From: Neomegalonema perideroedes DSM 15528
GTDB taxonomy: Bacteria; Pseudomonadota; Alphaproteobacteria; Rhodobacterales; Rhodobacteraceae
Reading direction: 5' to 3'
DNA: 64,000 nt
Assembly (NCBI RefSeq): GCF_000374145.1
Contig: NZ_KB893665.1
Coordinates: forward strand, 1 to 64,000
Shown: piece by piece, positions 46,481-55,870 of the stretch
How positions within the stretch are numbered: the stretch's first letter is position 1
Layout of the letters: each line of letters starts with the position of its first letter
Notes under the pieces: model-generated
The model's database searches: none
The model's input: the letters and a program-made list of their open reading frames with translations, nothing else
Told to the model about the DNA's origin: nothing
Translations under genes and position numbers: made by a program

Positions 46481-47856
46481 TGTCAGGATTTCGGGCGCTG
46501 CCTTCGGCGGATCAGTTCCTTTCCTCGGAGGCCGGGCGGGCGCTGGCCGAGGCTCATGGCCGGACGCCGACCCTCGCGGCCTTGCGCGCAAGGCTCGACG
46601 CCATGCGCGCGGCGATCCGCGACGGCGCGGACGGGGCGGCTCTGGCGGCGGGGCTGCCGGAGCTTCTGGCGGCGGATCTCGGGGCGGCGGCGCGCTCGGC
46701 TCTGCGTCCGGCGCTGAATCTGACCGGCACGGTGCTGCATACGAATCTCGGGCGGGCGATCCTCGCGGAGGAGGCGGCGAAGGCGGCTCTGGCGGCCATG
46801 CGCAATCCGCTGGCTCTGGAGTTCGACCTCGAAAGCGGCGGGCGCGGCCAGCGCGACGACCATCTGCGCGGCCTTCTGCGCGAGCTGACCGGCGCCGAGG
46901 ACGCCGCCGTCGTCAACAACAACGCCGCCGCCGTGCTGATCGCGCTGAACGCTCTGGGCCAAGGCCGCGAGGCGATCGTCTCGCGGGGCGAGCTGATCGA
47001 GATCGGCGGCGCCTTCCGCATGCCCGACATCATGGCCCGCGCCGGGGTCAGACTGGTCGAGGTCGGGACGACCAACCGCACCCATCCCCGCGATTACGAA
47101 GACGCGATCACGCCGGAGACAGGGCTGATCCTCAAGGTCCACACCTCCAATTACCGCATCGAGGGCTTCACCGCCGAAGTGGAGGCGCCGAGGCTGGCCG
47201 AGATCGCCCGCAGGGCGGGGGTTCCGCTGCTCAACGATCTGGGCTCGGGCTCTCTGGCGGATCTCTCGATCTACGGCCTGCGCCGCGAGCCCACCGTGGC
47301 CGAAGCCGTGGCCGAGGGCGCGGATCTCGTGACCTTCTCCGGCGATAAGCTCTTAGGCGGGCCGCAGGCGGGCTTCATTCTCGGGCGCAAGGATCTCATC
47401 GCGGCGATCAACAAGAATCCTCTGAAGCGGGCGGTGCGGCTCGACAAGATCCGCATCGCGGCCTTAGAGGCCACCTTGCGGCTCTATCGCGACCCGGAGC
47501 GCCTGACCCGACGCCTCCCGACTCTGCGGTTTCTGGCGCGGCCTCAGGCGGAGATCCGGGCTCAGGCGGAGCGGCTGGCGCCGCAGGTCGGGGGGCTGCT
47601 GGCGGGTCTGGGCTATGGGGCGCGGGCGGCCGATTGCGCCAGTCAGATCGGCTCCGGCGCCTCGCCCACCGACGCGATCCCGAGCGCGGGCCTGCGTTTG
47701 ACGGGGAGAGGCGGCGACGCCCCCGACCGCCTCGCGGCGCTTCTGCGGCGTCTGCCGCGCCCGATCATCGGCCATATCCACGACGGGGCGCTGATCCTCG
47801 ATCTGCGCTGTCTGGAGCGGGACGCGGATCTTCTGGAGGCTCTGGAGGCGCTATGA
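46480..47856 (+). CDS. selA: L-seryl-tRNA(Sec) selenium transferase
   Basis: A 458-aa PLP enzyme that converts seryl-tRNA(Sec) to selenocysteyl-tRNA(Sec). The PLP-lysine is Lys290 in [14 protein letters not shown]. Other family segments are [15 protein letters not shown] (about 83-97), [15 protein letters not shown] (about 146) and VGTTNRTH (about 197). I placed the start at 46480, overlapping the fdhE stop as TGATG; length then equals E. coli SelA (463 aa). Its end overlaps selB by ATGA. Confidence 0.95.
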   Translation: MSGFRALPSADQFLSSEAGRALAEAHGRTPTLAALRARLDAMRAAIRDGADGAALAAGLPELLAADLGAAARSALRPALNLTGTVLHTNLGRAILAEEAAKAALAAMRNPLALEFDLESGGRGQRDDHLRGLLRELTGAEDAAVVNNNAAAVLIALNALGQGREAIVSRGELIEIGGAFRMPDIMARAGVRLVEVGTTNRTHPRDYEDAITPETGLILKVHTSNYRIEGFTAEVEAPRLAEIARRAGVPLLNDLGSGSLADLSIYGLRREPTVAEAVAEGADLVTFSGDKLLGGPQAGFILGRKDLIAAINKNPLKRAVRLDKIRIAALEATLRLYRDPERLTRRLPTLRFLARPQAEIRAQAERLAPQVGGLLAGLGYGARAADCASQIGSGASPTDAIPSAGLRLTGRGGDAPDRLAALLRRLPRPIIGHIHDGALILDLRCLERDADLLEALEAL

Positions 47857-49757
47857 TCGTCGGGACGGCGGGCCATATCGACCATGGCAAGACGGCGCTG
47901 GTGAAGGCTCTGACCGGCGTCGACGGCGACCGTCTGGCCGAGGAGAAGGCGCGCGGCGTCACCATAGAGCTCGGCTTCGCCTATGCGGATCTGGGCGGCG
48001 GCGCCGTCACGGGATTCGTGGACGCGCCCGGACATGAAAAGCTGATCCACACCATGCTCGCGGGGGCGGGCGGAATCGACATGGCCTTGCTGGTCGTGGC
48101 CGCCGACGACGGAATGATGCCCCAAACCCGCGAGCATCTGGCGATTCTCGATCTGCTCGGCGTGCGGCGGGGAATCGTGGCTCTGACCAAGGCCGACCTC
48201 GCCGGGCCGGAGCGGCGCGAGGAGCTGACCGGGGAGATCCGCGAGGCCCTCGCCGGAACCGGCCTGAGCGAAGCGCCGATCATGGCGGTCTCCTCTCTAA
48301 CGGGCGAGGGCGTGGAGGATCTGCGCAAAGCCCTCGCCGCCGCCGAGGCCGAGACCACGGCGCGCGAGGCGGCGGGGCTCTTCCGCTTCGCCGTGGACCG
48401 GAGCTTCACCTTGGCGGGCGTCGGAACGGTGGTCACGGGGATCGTGCTGAGCGGCCGCGCGGCGCTTGAGGATTCCGTGATCGTCAGCCCGCTCGGCCTG
48501 CCTGCGCGGGTGCGGGGAATCCACGCCCAGAACCGCAAGGCCTCCGAGGGTCTGGCGGGCCAGCGCTGCGCCCTGAACCTCGCGGGCGAGGGCGTGACCA
48601 AGGACGCGATCCACCGCGGCGACCTGATCCTTGCGCCCGCGCTCCACGCCCCGACCGACCGCATCGACGTCGAGCTGGACGCCCTGCCCTCCGAGCCCAA
48701 GCCTCTGGACGTCTGGTTTCCGGCGCGGCTCCACAGCCACGCCGTCGAGACCGGAGCGCGGATCGTGCCTTTGCAAGGCCCGATCAGGCCCGGCGCGCGG
48801 AGCCTCGCGCAATTGGTTCTGGACCGCCCCATCGCGGCGGCCGTCGGCGACCGCTTCGTCCTGCGCGACGTCTCGGCCAGCCGGACCATCGGCGGCGGGC
48901 GCTTCCTCGATCTGCGCGCTCCGGCCCGCAAACGCGGAACCCCTGAGCGCCTCGCCTGGCTGGAGGCCTCCCGCGCCCGCGATCCCGCCGAGGCTCTGGC
49001 GGGGCTGGCGGCGGTCGCTCCGGTCGATCTCTCCGCTTTCCTGCGGGACCGCGCCCTTCCCGAGGCCGCCTTGCCGGAGATCCTCGCCAGAGCCGGAGCG
49101 GAGCTTGTCGGCGGGCTGGCGCTGTCGGGCGCCGCGCTGGAGGCTTTGCGCGGAGCTTTGGGCGAATCTCTGGCGGCCTTCCACGCCGAAAACCCGGATG
49201 TCGCGGGCGTCGGCCGCGAGAAGATGCGCCTCGCGCTGAAGCCCCGCCTGCCGAAAGACCCCTTCCTCAGCTTCCTGCGCGCCGAATCCGCCGCCGGACG
49301 GGTGGTTTTGGACGGCGCCTTTCTGCGTCTGCCCGGCCATGAGCTGCGGCTCTCGCCCGAGGATGAGGCGCTGTACGCCCGCATTCTGCCGCAGCTTCTG
49401 GGCGAGGGCCGCTTCCGGCCGCCGCGGGTCCGCGACTTCGCTCAGGAATTCGGCCTCGACGAGCGCGAGATCCGGCGTCTGCTGAAGCTGAGCCAGAAGC
49501 TCGGGCGGGCGGATCAGATCGCCCATGACCATTTCTTCGCCCGCGAGGTCACGCAGGAGATGGCGCGGATCGCCCGGCGCCTCGCGGAGGAGAGCGCCGA
49601 CGGCTGGTTCACGGCGCCGGCCTTCCGCGATCAGGTGCGGAACGGGCGCAAAGTGGCGATTGAAATCCTCGATTTCTTCGACCGCCTCGGCTTGACCTTG
49701 CGTCGGGGCGACATGCGGCGCATAAATCCTCATCGCGCCGATCTCTTCGGCGAATGA
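47853..49757 (+). CDS. selB: Selenocysteine-specific elongation factor SelB
   Basis: A 634-aa GTPase that brings Sec-tRNA to UGA codons marked by a SECIS. The G1 motif is [11 protein letters not shown] (residues 4-14), G3 is DAPGHEK near 57, and TKAD is near 113. The EF-Tu-like domains 2-3 follow, and the C-terminal 250 residues are the winged-helix repeats that bind the SECIS (for instance [22 protein letters not shown], seen as [15 protein letters not shown]). The ATG overlaps the selA stop (ATGA), and the stop lies 5 nt before the tRNA(Sec) gene. Confidence 0.95.
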   Translation: MIVGTAGHIDHGKTALVKALTGVDGDRLAEEKARGVTIELGFAYADLGGGAVTGFVDAPGHEKLIHTMLAGAGGIDMALLVVAADDGMMPQTREHLAILDLLGVRRGIVALTKADLAGPERREELTGEIREALAGTGLSEAPIMAVSSLTGEGVEDLRKALAAAEAETTAREAAGLFRFAVDRSFTLAGVGTVVTGIVLSGRAALEDSVIVSPLGLPARVRGIHAQNRKASEGLAGQRCALNLAGEGVTKDAIHRGDLILAPALHAPTDRIDVELDALPSEPKPLDVWFPARLHSHAVETGARIVPLQGPIRPGARSLAQLVLDRPIAAAVGDRFVLRDVSASRTIGGGRFLDLRAPARKRGTPERLAWLEASRARDPAEALAGLAAVAPVDLSAFLRDRALPEAALPEILARAGAELVGGLALSGAALEALRGALGESLAAFHAENPDVAGVGREKMRLALKPRLPKDPFLSFLRAESAAGRVVLDGAFLRLPGHELRLSPEDEALYARILPQLLGEGRFRPPRVRDFAQEFGLDEREIRRLLKLSQKLGRADQIAHDHFFAREVTQEMARIARRLAEESADGWFTAPAFRDQVRNGRKVAIEILDFFDRLGLTLRRGDMRRINPHRADLFGE

Positions 49758-49762
49758 GATGT

Positions 49763-49858
49763 GGAAGGGAAGCGTCCCCGGTGGGGCGGCCGGACTTCAA
49801 ATCCGGTTGGGGCGGCGAGCCCGTCCCGGGCGGGTTCGACTCCCGTTCCTTTCCGCCA
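49763..49858 (+). tRNA. selC: tRNA-Sec (anticodon TCA)
   Basis: A 96-nt tRNA with an 8-bp acceptor stem (GGAAGGGA with TCCTTTCC, one G-U pair), an encoded CCA (49856-49858) and discriminator G. The anticodon loop is CTTCAAA, with TCA at 49797-49799 on a CCGGA/TCCGG stem. The long variable arm (GGGGCGGCGAGCCCGTCCC region) and the GGGTTCGACTCCC T-arm match E. coli selC block by block. It begins 5 nt after the selB stop, so it must be cotranscribed and cut from the operon mRNA. Confidence 0.97.
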
Positions 49859-50120
49859 CAACTCTCAAGCGAGTAAACAAAAGCGTTTTTCGCCTTGTCG
49901 AGAGCCTTTCCCTAAGACATCAGCATGCAGATCTTCGGTTCCCGACGGATTTCTTCAGTCGTTTAGAAATCAAAATTCAGATTCTCCTAAGATCAACCGT
50001 GAAAATTTGAATCGAATATCGAAATGGCCCCTCCCAAAACTGGGAATCCATAGCAATCGATTTATCAAATCCTGCTATATATTCTATTCGATATAAGAAA
50101 ACGCCTTGGGAGGACACGCC
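49859..50120. other. AT-rich intergenic region after selC
   Basis: No gene is visible in these 262 bp. The composition is far more AT-rich than flanking DNA. It holds related boxes TCGAATATCGA (50012-50022, itself nearly symmetric) and ATTCGATATAAG (50087-50098), and CTATATATTCTATT (50076-50089), which could be a -10 region for the binding-protein/GGDEF operon starting at 50121. I see no repeat of the tRNA 3' end that would mark an integration site. The operon terminator for selC is not obvious. Confidence 0.4.
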
Positions 50121-51260
50121 ATGCGCCGTTATCTGAAGGGTCTGCTCATCGCTTCCGCGGCGGTCCTGTTGAGCGCCGCCTCCGCTCTGGCGGAAGCGCG
50201 CAGCGTGGTCTTCATCAATCCCGGCAAGCGCGGCGAGGTCTTTTGGGAGCTGGTCGCCCAAACCATGAAGACCGCCGCCGATCAACTCGACCTTAAGCTC
50301 GAAGTCCTGTGGTCCGAGCGCAATAAGCTGACCATGCGCGATCTGGGCCTGAGCGTCGTCGCGCGGCCTGAAAAACCGGACTTCCTCGTGCTGGTGAACG
50401 AAGAGAACGCCGCTCCGCCCATCCTCGCGGCGGCGGAGCAGGCGGGCGTCGCGACCATCTTCATCTCCAGCCCGCTGTCTCCCGAGGAGCTGGCCCGGGT
50501 CGAGCGCGACCATGGGCCGACCGAGCATCTCCTCGGCGCGCTTGAGCCGGATATGAAGGCCGCGGGCTGGCGCATGGCGGAGCGGCTCGTGGCCGCCGCC
50601 GAAGCCGCCGGACTGCGCGACGCGGACGGCGCCCTGCATCTTCTGGCTCTGGCCGGAGACGAGATCACCATCGTCTCGACCCAGCGCACGCAAGGCATGC
50701 TGGATTACGTCGCGACCCGGCCCGACGTGACCGTCGACCGCCTGCTCTACGCCAATTGGAACCGCGCCGAGGCCGAGACCCTCGCCAGCCGCTATCTCGG
50801 CTTCATGCGCGCCCGGGGAATCAAGCCCGCAGGCGTCTGGGCCGCGAACGACCCCATCGCCATGGGCGCCATAGACGCGCTGAAGAAAAGCGGCCTCAAG
50901 CCGGGCGAGGACGTCTTCGTCGTCGGGCTGAACTGGTCGGCGGAGGCTCTGGACCTCATCGAGAAGAACGAGCTTCTGCTCAGCGACGGCGGGCATTTCC
51001 TCGCGGGGGGCTGGGTCATGGTGATGCTGCGCGATCTGGTCGACGGCTGCGGCTTCCTCAGCCCCGAAAGCCCCCGGCTGGAGCGATTCGAGACCAGCGC
51101 CCTCGACAAGGCCACCGAGCCCGAGCTTCTGAAGATCCTCCGGGGCGGCGCGCTGGAGCGGATCGACTTCACGAAATTCCTGACCGCGCAAACCGATTGC
51201 GGCGCTTACGACCTCTCGCGGGAGGCTTTGATCGGCGCCATCCGGCGGAGCGGCCGATGA
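50121..51260 (+). CDS. Periplasmic sugar-type binding protein paired with a c-di-GMP enzyme
   Basis: A 379-aa type-I periplasmic binding protein (LuxP/RbsB-like fold) with a signal peptide of about 25 residues ending ASALAEA. Mature segments FINPGKRGEVFWELVAQTMK (first strand and helix), GVWAANDPIAMGAIDALK near residue 240 and VFVVGLNWS near 265 are family-typical. The ATG at 50121 has GGGAGGA about 6 nt upstream. It overlaps the following GGDEF/EAL gene by ATGA, and no permease or ATPase is nearby. It is therefore probably a sensor subunit rather than a transport component; the ligand is unknown. Confidence 0.8.
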   Translation: MRRYLKGLLIASAAVLLSAASALAEARSVVFINPGKRGEVFWELVAQTMKTAADQLDLKLEVLWSERNKLTMRDLGLSVVARPEKPDFLVLVNEENAAPPILAAAEQAGVATIFISSPLSPEELARVERDHGPTEHLLGALEPDMKAAGWRMAERLVAAAEAAGLRDADGALHLLALAGDEITIVSTQRTQGMLDYVATRPDVTVDRLLYANWNRAEAETLASRYLGFMRARGIKPAGVWAANDPIAMGAIDALKKSGLKPGEDVFVVGLNWSAEALDLIEKNELLLSDGGHFLAGGWVMVMLRDLVDGCGFLSPESPRLERFETSALDKATEPELLKILRGGALERIDFTKFLTAQTDCGAYDLSREALIGAIRRSGR

Positions 51261-53320
51261 GCGAAAGCTTCGCCGCGCAAACGCCGCAGCAGACGGAGAA
51301 CGCCCAAGCCTGCGGCCGCAAGCCGATCAGCGTCATCCTCAAGCTTCTGATCGTCGTCATCGCGCTGACCTGCGCGGTGCAGGCGGGCGCCGGCTTCGTC
51401 ATCGCCTTCGGCAATTCCGAGAAGGCGAGAGCTCAATTCGACGAAAAGCTGGAGTATTTCCTGCAAGCCCGCGTCGAGCTGCTCGGCGGTCTGGTCTGGC
51501 GTCTGCAATATGACGAGCTCGACCGCGTTTTGAACGCCATGCTCCGCGAGGAGGCCGTGGCCTCCATCCGGGTCTATGACGACGTCGGCTCCGTCGTCGG
51601 CGAGGTCGGGCGGCCCGTCGAGCCTCAGACGCCGACCATCCGCCGGCGGGCGGATCTGATCTATATGAACGGCCTCGTCAGCGATAAGGCCGGATGGGTG
51701 GAGGTCCTCGCCAGCATGGGGCCCGTCCACGCCGCTTTCGAGCGGGAGAAGCGTCATGCGGTGGTGCTGATGCTCACTTCGGCGGCGGCCATCGTGACGG
51801 CGGTCTGGCTGGCGGTCAGCCGCCTGATCGCGCAGCCGCTGGCTCAATTGCGCGGAGCCATCGCCCGTTCTCTGGCGGGAGAGCGCAACGTGCGCCTGCC
51901 GGAGCGCTCGCTCGACGAAGTGGGCGAGCTGTTCAGCGCCTTCAATCAGTTCATGGAGGCCAACGACCGCTCGCTGTCGAAGATCCGCGCCGCCAACGAC
52001 CGCCTCCGCGACCTCGCCGAACGCGACGATCTGACGGGCCTGTTGAACCGGCGCGCGGCTCAGGCCCATTTCGCCGAATTGCGCGGCGCCACCGGCGTCT
52101 CCATCGTCTTCATCGACATCGACCTGTTCAAATCGGTCAACGAGCTGCTCGGACATAAGGGCGGCGACACCCTGCTCTGCGACATGGTCGCCCGGCTGAC
52201 CCGCGAGATGAGCGAGGAGGCCGAGGCCTATCGACTCGGCGGCGACGAATTCCTGATCATTCAGCGCAACGTCGGCTCCTCCGGATGCGCCTACGCCTTC
52301 GCCGAGCGGCTGCGTCAGGCCGTGAGCGGCGAATATCACATCGGGGTCATGGCCCATGACGTGACGATCTCCCTCGGCGTCTATTACGCCGATCAGCCGC
52401 TTGAGGATTTCGACATGGTCGTGGCCATGTCGGATCTCGCCCTGCGTCAGGCCAAGCATGAAGGGCGCGGACGCACCACTTTGCTGACCATCGATCTGCT
52501 CAAGGCCGCCACCGCGCGCATCGAGATCGAGCGCAACGTGGCTCAAGCGCTCGCCGAGGGGCAATTCGAGATGTTCTTTCAGACTCAGCTCGATCTGCGC
52601 AGCGGCAAGGTCGTCGGCGTGGAGGCTCTGGCCCGCTGGCGCCATCCGCAGCGCGGTCTGGTCTCGCCGGGCGTCTTCATGCCCATCATCGAGGATATGG
52701 GGCTTTCGGTCGAGCATGGGCGTCTGGCGGTCCTGCAATGCTGCGCCGCCGCCGAACGGCTGCAGGCCGAATTCAGACGGCCGATTCCCGTCGCGCTGAA
52801 CGTCAACGCGCAACAGGTGGTGCAGGCCGAATTCTGGACGACCCTGCAGCGCGAGCTCGAAAGCCGCGGGCTTTCGGCCTCCGCCATCGTGATCGAGATC
52901 ACCGAAAGCCAGCTGATCGTGAACATGGAGGCCGCCTGCCGCGCTCTGGACGATTACCGCGCCGTCGGCGGCTCGGTGGCGCTGGACGACTTCGGCACCG
53001 GCTACAGCTCTCTGGCCTATCTGACGCAGCTGCCCATCGACAAGGTCAAGATCGACCGCTCCTTCGTGAAGCGCGCCCCGACCGACCGCACCGTGGCGAC
53101 CATCCTGAGCGTCGCGGCGCAGCTGGCTCAGGCCATCGGCGCGGAGGTGATCGCCGAAGGCGTGGAGACCCCGGAGGAGGAGGAGGCCGTCTCCCGGCAT
53201 GGCGTCCATCTGGCGCAGGGCTTCCGCTATGGGCGCCCGGTGGAGATCGAGGTTCTGATGCGCGAAATTCAGGAGCGCGAGACGGCCGCCTTCCTCAATC
53301 CGGCGACGCGGGTGTCCTGA
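51257..53320 (+). CDS. Membrane-bound GGDEF-EAL protein (c-di-GMP turnover)
   Basis: A 687-aa protein. A TM helix (about 20-47) is followed by a periplasmic sensing region (about 48-166), a second TM (about 167-189), a HAMP-like linker (about 190-245), GGDEF (about 255-415) and EAL (about 430-680) domains. The cyclase motif GGDEF at 328-332 is intact but the RxxD inhibitory site before it is absent (SEEA there). The EAL motif (456-458), ITESQ and DDFGTGYSSL are intact, so both activities are possible. The start is fixed by ATGA overlap with the binding-protein gene, suggesting a ligand-sensing pair like NspS-MbaA. Confidence 0.9.
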   Translation: MSESFAAQTPQQTENAQACGRKPISVILKLLIVVIALTCAVQAGAGFVIAFGNSEKARAQFDEKLEYFLQARVELLGGLVWRLQYDELDRVLNAMLREEAVASIRVYDDVGSVVGEVGRPVEPQTPTIRRRADLIYMNGLVSDKAGWVEVLASMGPVHAAFEREKRHAVVLMLTSAAAIVTAVWLAVSRLIAQPLAQLRGAIARSLAGERNVRLPERSLDEVGELFSAFNQFMEANDRSLSKIRAANDRLRDLAERDDLTGLLNRRAAQAHFAELRGATGVSIVFIDIDLFKSVNELLGHKGGDTLLCDMVARLTREMSEEAEAYRLGGDEFLIIQRNVGSSGCAYAFAERLRQAVSGEYHIGVMAHDVTISLGVYYADQPLEDFDMVVAMSDLALRQAKHEGRGRTTLLTIDLLKAATARIEIERNVAQALAEGQFEMFFQTQLDLRSGKVVGVEALARWRHPQRGLVSPGVFMPIIEDMGLSVEHGRLAVLQCCAAAERLQAEFRRPIPVALNVNAQQVVQAEFWTTLQRELESRGLSASAIVIEITESQLIVNMEAACRALDDYRAVGGSVALDDFGTGYSSLAYLTQLPIDKVKIDRSFVKRAPTDRTVATILSVAAQLAQAIGAEVIAEGVETPEEEEAVSRHGVHLAQGFRYGRPVEIEVLMREIQERETAAFLNPATRVS

Positions 53321-53533
53321 AGCCTGATCTCCGGGCCGTCGGCGCAGTTTTCAATCGCGGACCGGCGCCCGCAGGTCAGAAAACGCCTCAAGCGGATTGA
53401 CCTCCGGCCCTTCTTCTGCATCCTCTGAGCGATCCCGAGACGGCGCGTCGGATCCTCGCGGAAGGACCGCCCCCTCGGCGAAGCGCTCATGAGAACAGCA
53501 GGCCGCCCGCACGCCGGGCCGGGAGGAGCCGTC

Positions 53534-55171
53534 TTGTCGCCAGATCCGATCATCCGTTCGCCCTCGGCCTACGGCTATTCCATGCTCATCAAGCGGATTC
53601 TCGAAACCGGACTCCGCCGCGCCCCCAATCAGACCGTGACCTATGGCGAGAAGCGCCTGACCTATCGCGAGCTTGAGGCCCGCGTGAAGCGGCTCGCCTC
53701 GGGCCTGAGCGGACTCGGCGTGGAGCCCGGCGACACGGTCGCGGTGATGGACTGGGACAGCAACCGCTATCTCGAAGCCTTCTTCGCGGTTCCGATGATG
53801 GGCGCGGTCCTGCATACGGTGAACATCCGTCTTTCGCCGGAGCAGATCCTCTATACGATCAATCACGCCGTGGACGACGTGATTCTCGTCAACGTCGAAT
53901 TCCTGCCCGTTCTCGAACAGATTTGGGATCGGGTGGAGCGCAAGCCCAAGCTCGTCCTGCTGCGCGAGGACGCCGCGACCCCGGCGACCTCCCTGCCTCT
54001 GGCGACCGATTACGAAAGCCTGCTCGCCGGAGCCGCGCCGGATTTCGTCTTCCCCGATCTCAATGAAGACGCCCGCGCCACCACCTTCTACACCACCGGC
54101 ACGACGGGCCTGCCCAAGGGCGTTTATTTCAGCCATCGGCAGCTTGTGGCCCATACGCTGGGCGTGGGCGGCGAGATCTCCTGCGGGGCTCATGGCCGCT
54201 TCGACGCCGACGACGTGTATATGCCCATCACGCCGATGTTCCACGTCCACGCCTGGGGCTTCCCCTATATCGCCACCATGCTCGGCGCGCGTCAGGTCTA
54301 TCCGGGGCGCGTGCTGCCGGAGAAGCTGCTGAACCTGATCGAGACGGAGAAGGTCACCTTCACCCATGGCGTCCCGACCATCCTGAACATGATGCTGGCG
54401 CATCCCCGCGCGGCGAGCGTCGATCTTTCGCGGCTGAAGATGATCATCGGCGGGGCCTCTCTGCCGCAGAGCTTGGCGAAGGAGGCTCTGGAGCGCGGGA
54501 TCGACGTCTTCACCGGCTACGGCATGTCGGAGACCTGCCCCATCCTCACCCTCAGCCGTCTCAAGCCCGAGTGGATGGACTGGGATCTCGACCGTCAGGC
54601 GGAGATCCGCTGCAAGACGGGGCGTCCGGTGCGTCTGGCGGATCTGCGGATCGTGGACGATGAAATGAACGACCTGCCGCATGACGGAGTCTCGCAGGGC
54701 GAGATCGTCGTGCGGGCGCCTTGGCTGACGCAGGGCTATCTGCATGATCCGGAGAATTCGGAGAAGCTTTGGACGGGCGGCTGGCTCCACACCGGCGACA
54801 TCGGCGTCATCGACGAACATGGCTATGTGAAGGTCACCGACCGCCTGAAGGACGTCATCAAGACCGGCGGCGAATGGATCTCCTCGCTGGACGTCGAGGA
54901 CATCCTGCTGAAATCCGGCAAGCTGGCCGAGGCGGCGGTGATCGGGGTGCCGGATCCCAAATGGACCGAGCGGCCCTTGGCGGTGGTGGTGGCGAAATCC
55001 GGCGCCGAGGTCTCGGAGGCGGATCTGAAGGCCCATCTTCTCGGCTTCGCGGAGCGCGGATTGATCTCGCGCTACGCCGCGCCGGACCGCATCGTCTTCG
55101 TGGAGGAATTGCCCAAAACCAGCGTAGGCAAGCTGGATAAGAAGCTCATGCGCGCCACCTACGGCGCTTAG
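53534..55171 (+). CDS. AMP-forming acyl-CoA ligase (medium/long-chain fatty acid type)
   Basis: A 545-aa member of the acyl-adenylate family, activating a carboxylic acid to its CoA thioester. Motifs are TFYTTGTTGLPKGV (phosphate loop, about residue 185), YGMSETCPI (about 330), the TGDIGVIDEHGY hinge region (about 418) and the C-terminal lysine in KTSVGKLDKK. The closest types are FadD-like and DmdB-like ligases; the substrate cannot be fixed. I favour TTG 53534, with GGGAGGAG 4-6 nt upstream; ATG 53489 would add 15 residues without a ribosome site. Its TAG stop falls in a palindromic repeat. The 213-bp gap before it shows no gene. Confidence 0.85.
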   Translation: MSPDPIIRSPSAYGYSMLIKRILETGLRRAPNQTVTYGEKRLTYRELEARVKRLASGLSGLGVEPGDTVAVMDWDSNRYLEAFFAVPMMGAVLHTVNIRLSPEQILYTINHAVDDVILVNVEFLPVLEQIWDRVERKPKLVLLREDAATPATSLPLATDYESLLAGAAPDFVFPDLNEDARATTFYTTGTTGLPKGVYFSHRQLVAHTLGVGGEISCGAHGRFDADDVYMPITPMFHVHAWGFPYIATMLGARQVYPGRVLPEKLLNLIETEKVTFTHGVPTILNMMLAHPRAASVDLSRLKMIIGGASLPQSLAKEALERGIDVFTGYGMSETCPILTLSRLKPEWMDWDLDRQAEIRCKTGRPVRLADLRIVDDEMNDLPHDGVSQGEIVVRAPWLTQGYLHDPENSEKLWTGGWLHTGDIGVIDEHGYVKVTDRLKDVIKTGGEWISSLDVEDILLKSGKLAEAAVIGVPDPKWTERPLAVVVAKSGAEVSEADLKAHLLGFAERGLISRYAAPDRIVFVEELPKTSVGKLDKKLMRATYGA

Positions 55172-55272
55172 AGCGTTTTCCGACCGAATTGGGTCGTTCA
55201 AACGCTCCAAGTCTTTATTTTGTCGCGCTTTCGCGACGCGAAGCTTGGTCAGCTTCGCTGGAAAGCGCTCTA
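55169..55272. repeat. Palindromic interspersed repeat between convergent genes (copy 2)
   Basis: This element of about 104 bp begins TAGAGCGTTTTCC and ends GGAAAGCGCTCTA. It is collinear with the copy at 39284, sharing GGGTCGTTCAAACGCTCCAA and GACGCGAAGC. As in that copy, the left end provides the TAG stop of the upstream plus-strand gene (55169-55171) and the right end provides the TAG stop of the minus-strand gene (55270-55272). Internal GTCGCG and CGCGAC arms suggest several hairpins. Confidence 0.85.
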
Positions 55273-55791
55273 AAGCCCGCCTCCGGACGACGAATCGCTC
55301 GGGGGCGCCCTCATCGCCGCAAGCGGCGAATTGAAGACGCCCTCGAAATAGGTCTGAACGGGACGCTCCTTATAAAAGGCCCGGAAGGCGCGCACGGCCT
55401 CCTGCTCCGGCAGCCAGGCGCAGATCGCCCGGCGGAACTTCCAAGATTTCGCCGCCTTGGGCGCCCGCGAGAGCCAATGCAGATTCGGACGGCCGCGCCC
55501 ATGCCAGGGGACCAGCGCGCGTCCGGAAGGCAGCGGATTGCGGGACATGACCGCGAGGAACTGATCCAGCTCCTGAGGCGTGGCGAAATACAGATCCACA
55601 TCCGCGAAATTCACCTCCAGCAAAGCCCAGTGCCTGCGCTGCGTCGCGAAGGGATGCGGAATGGAGCGCGGCCTGCGGATTTGTCCTCCGGGAGTGGTCT
55701 CGCGGATCCAGCCGACGCGCCGCCAGCCCGCCCAAGGGCTGATCGGCGTCTCGGGAAAATCCTCATGCCAGGAAAGCCGCGCCGTCTTCAT
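55270..55791 (-). CDS. Conserved-looking hypothetical protein
   Basis: A 173-aa protein I do not recognise. It is soluble, basic and Trp/Pro/Arg-rich, with a central stretch DLYFATPQELDQFLAVM and WHGRGRPNLHWLSRAPKAAKSW (quoted in part as RGRPNLHWLSRAPKAAKSW). It has no signal peptide, membrane helix or known motif. The last 15 residues are Pro/Ser/Gly-rich and run into the repeat that supplies its TAG stop, so the C-terminus may have been altered by that element. Codon use matches its neighbours, which supports a real gene. It stands alone between the acyl-CoA ligase and xyl genes. Confidence 0.65.
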   Translation of the reverse strand: MKTARLSWHEDFPETPISPWAGWRRVGWIRETTPGGQIRRPRSIPHPFATQRRHWALLEVNFADVDLYFATPQELDQFLAVMSRNPLPSGRALVPWHGRGRPNLHWLSRAPKAAKSWKFRRAICAWLPEQEAVRAFRAFYKERPVQTYFEGVFNSPLAAMRAPPSDSSSGGGL

Positions 55792-55870
55792 GATCCCGCC
55801 TCCGCCGGAGCGGCAGGATAGCCCATGGAGGGCCCGGCTTCAAACCGCCGCGCCCTCCCTTCTCCGAGGC

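Noticed and set aside
49763-50120. selC as integration site of a genomic island
   Set aside because: No integrase gene follows, I see no duplicated tRNA 3' end downstream, and the flanking genes have the same codon style. The AT-rich gap alone is not enough.
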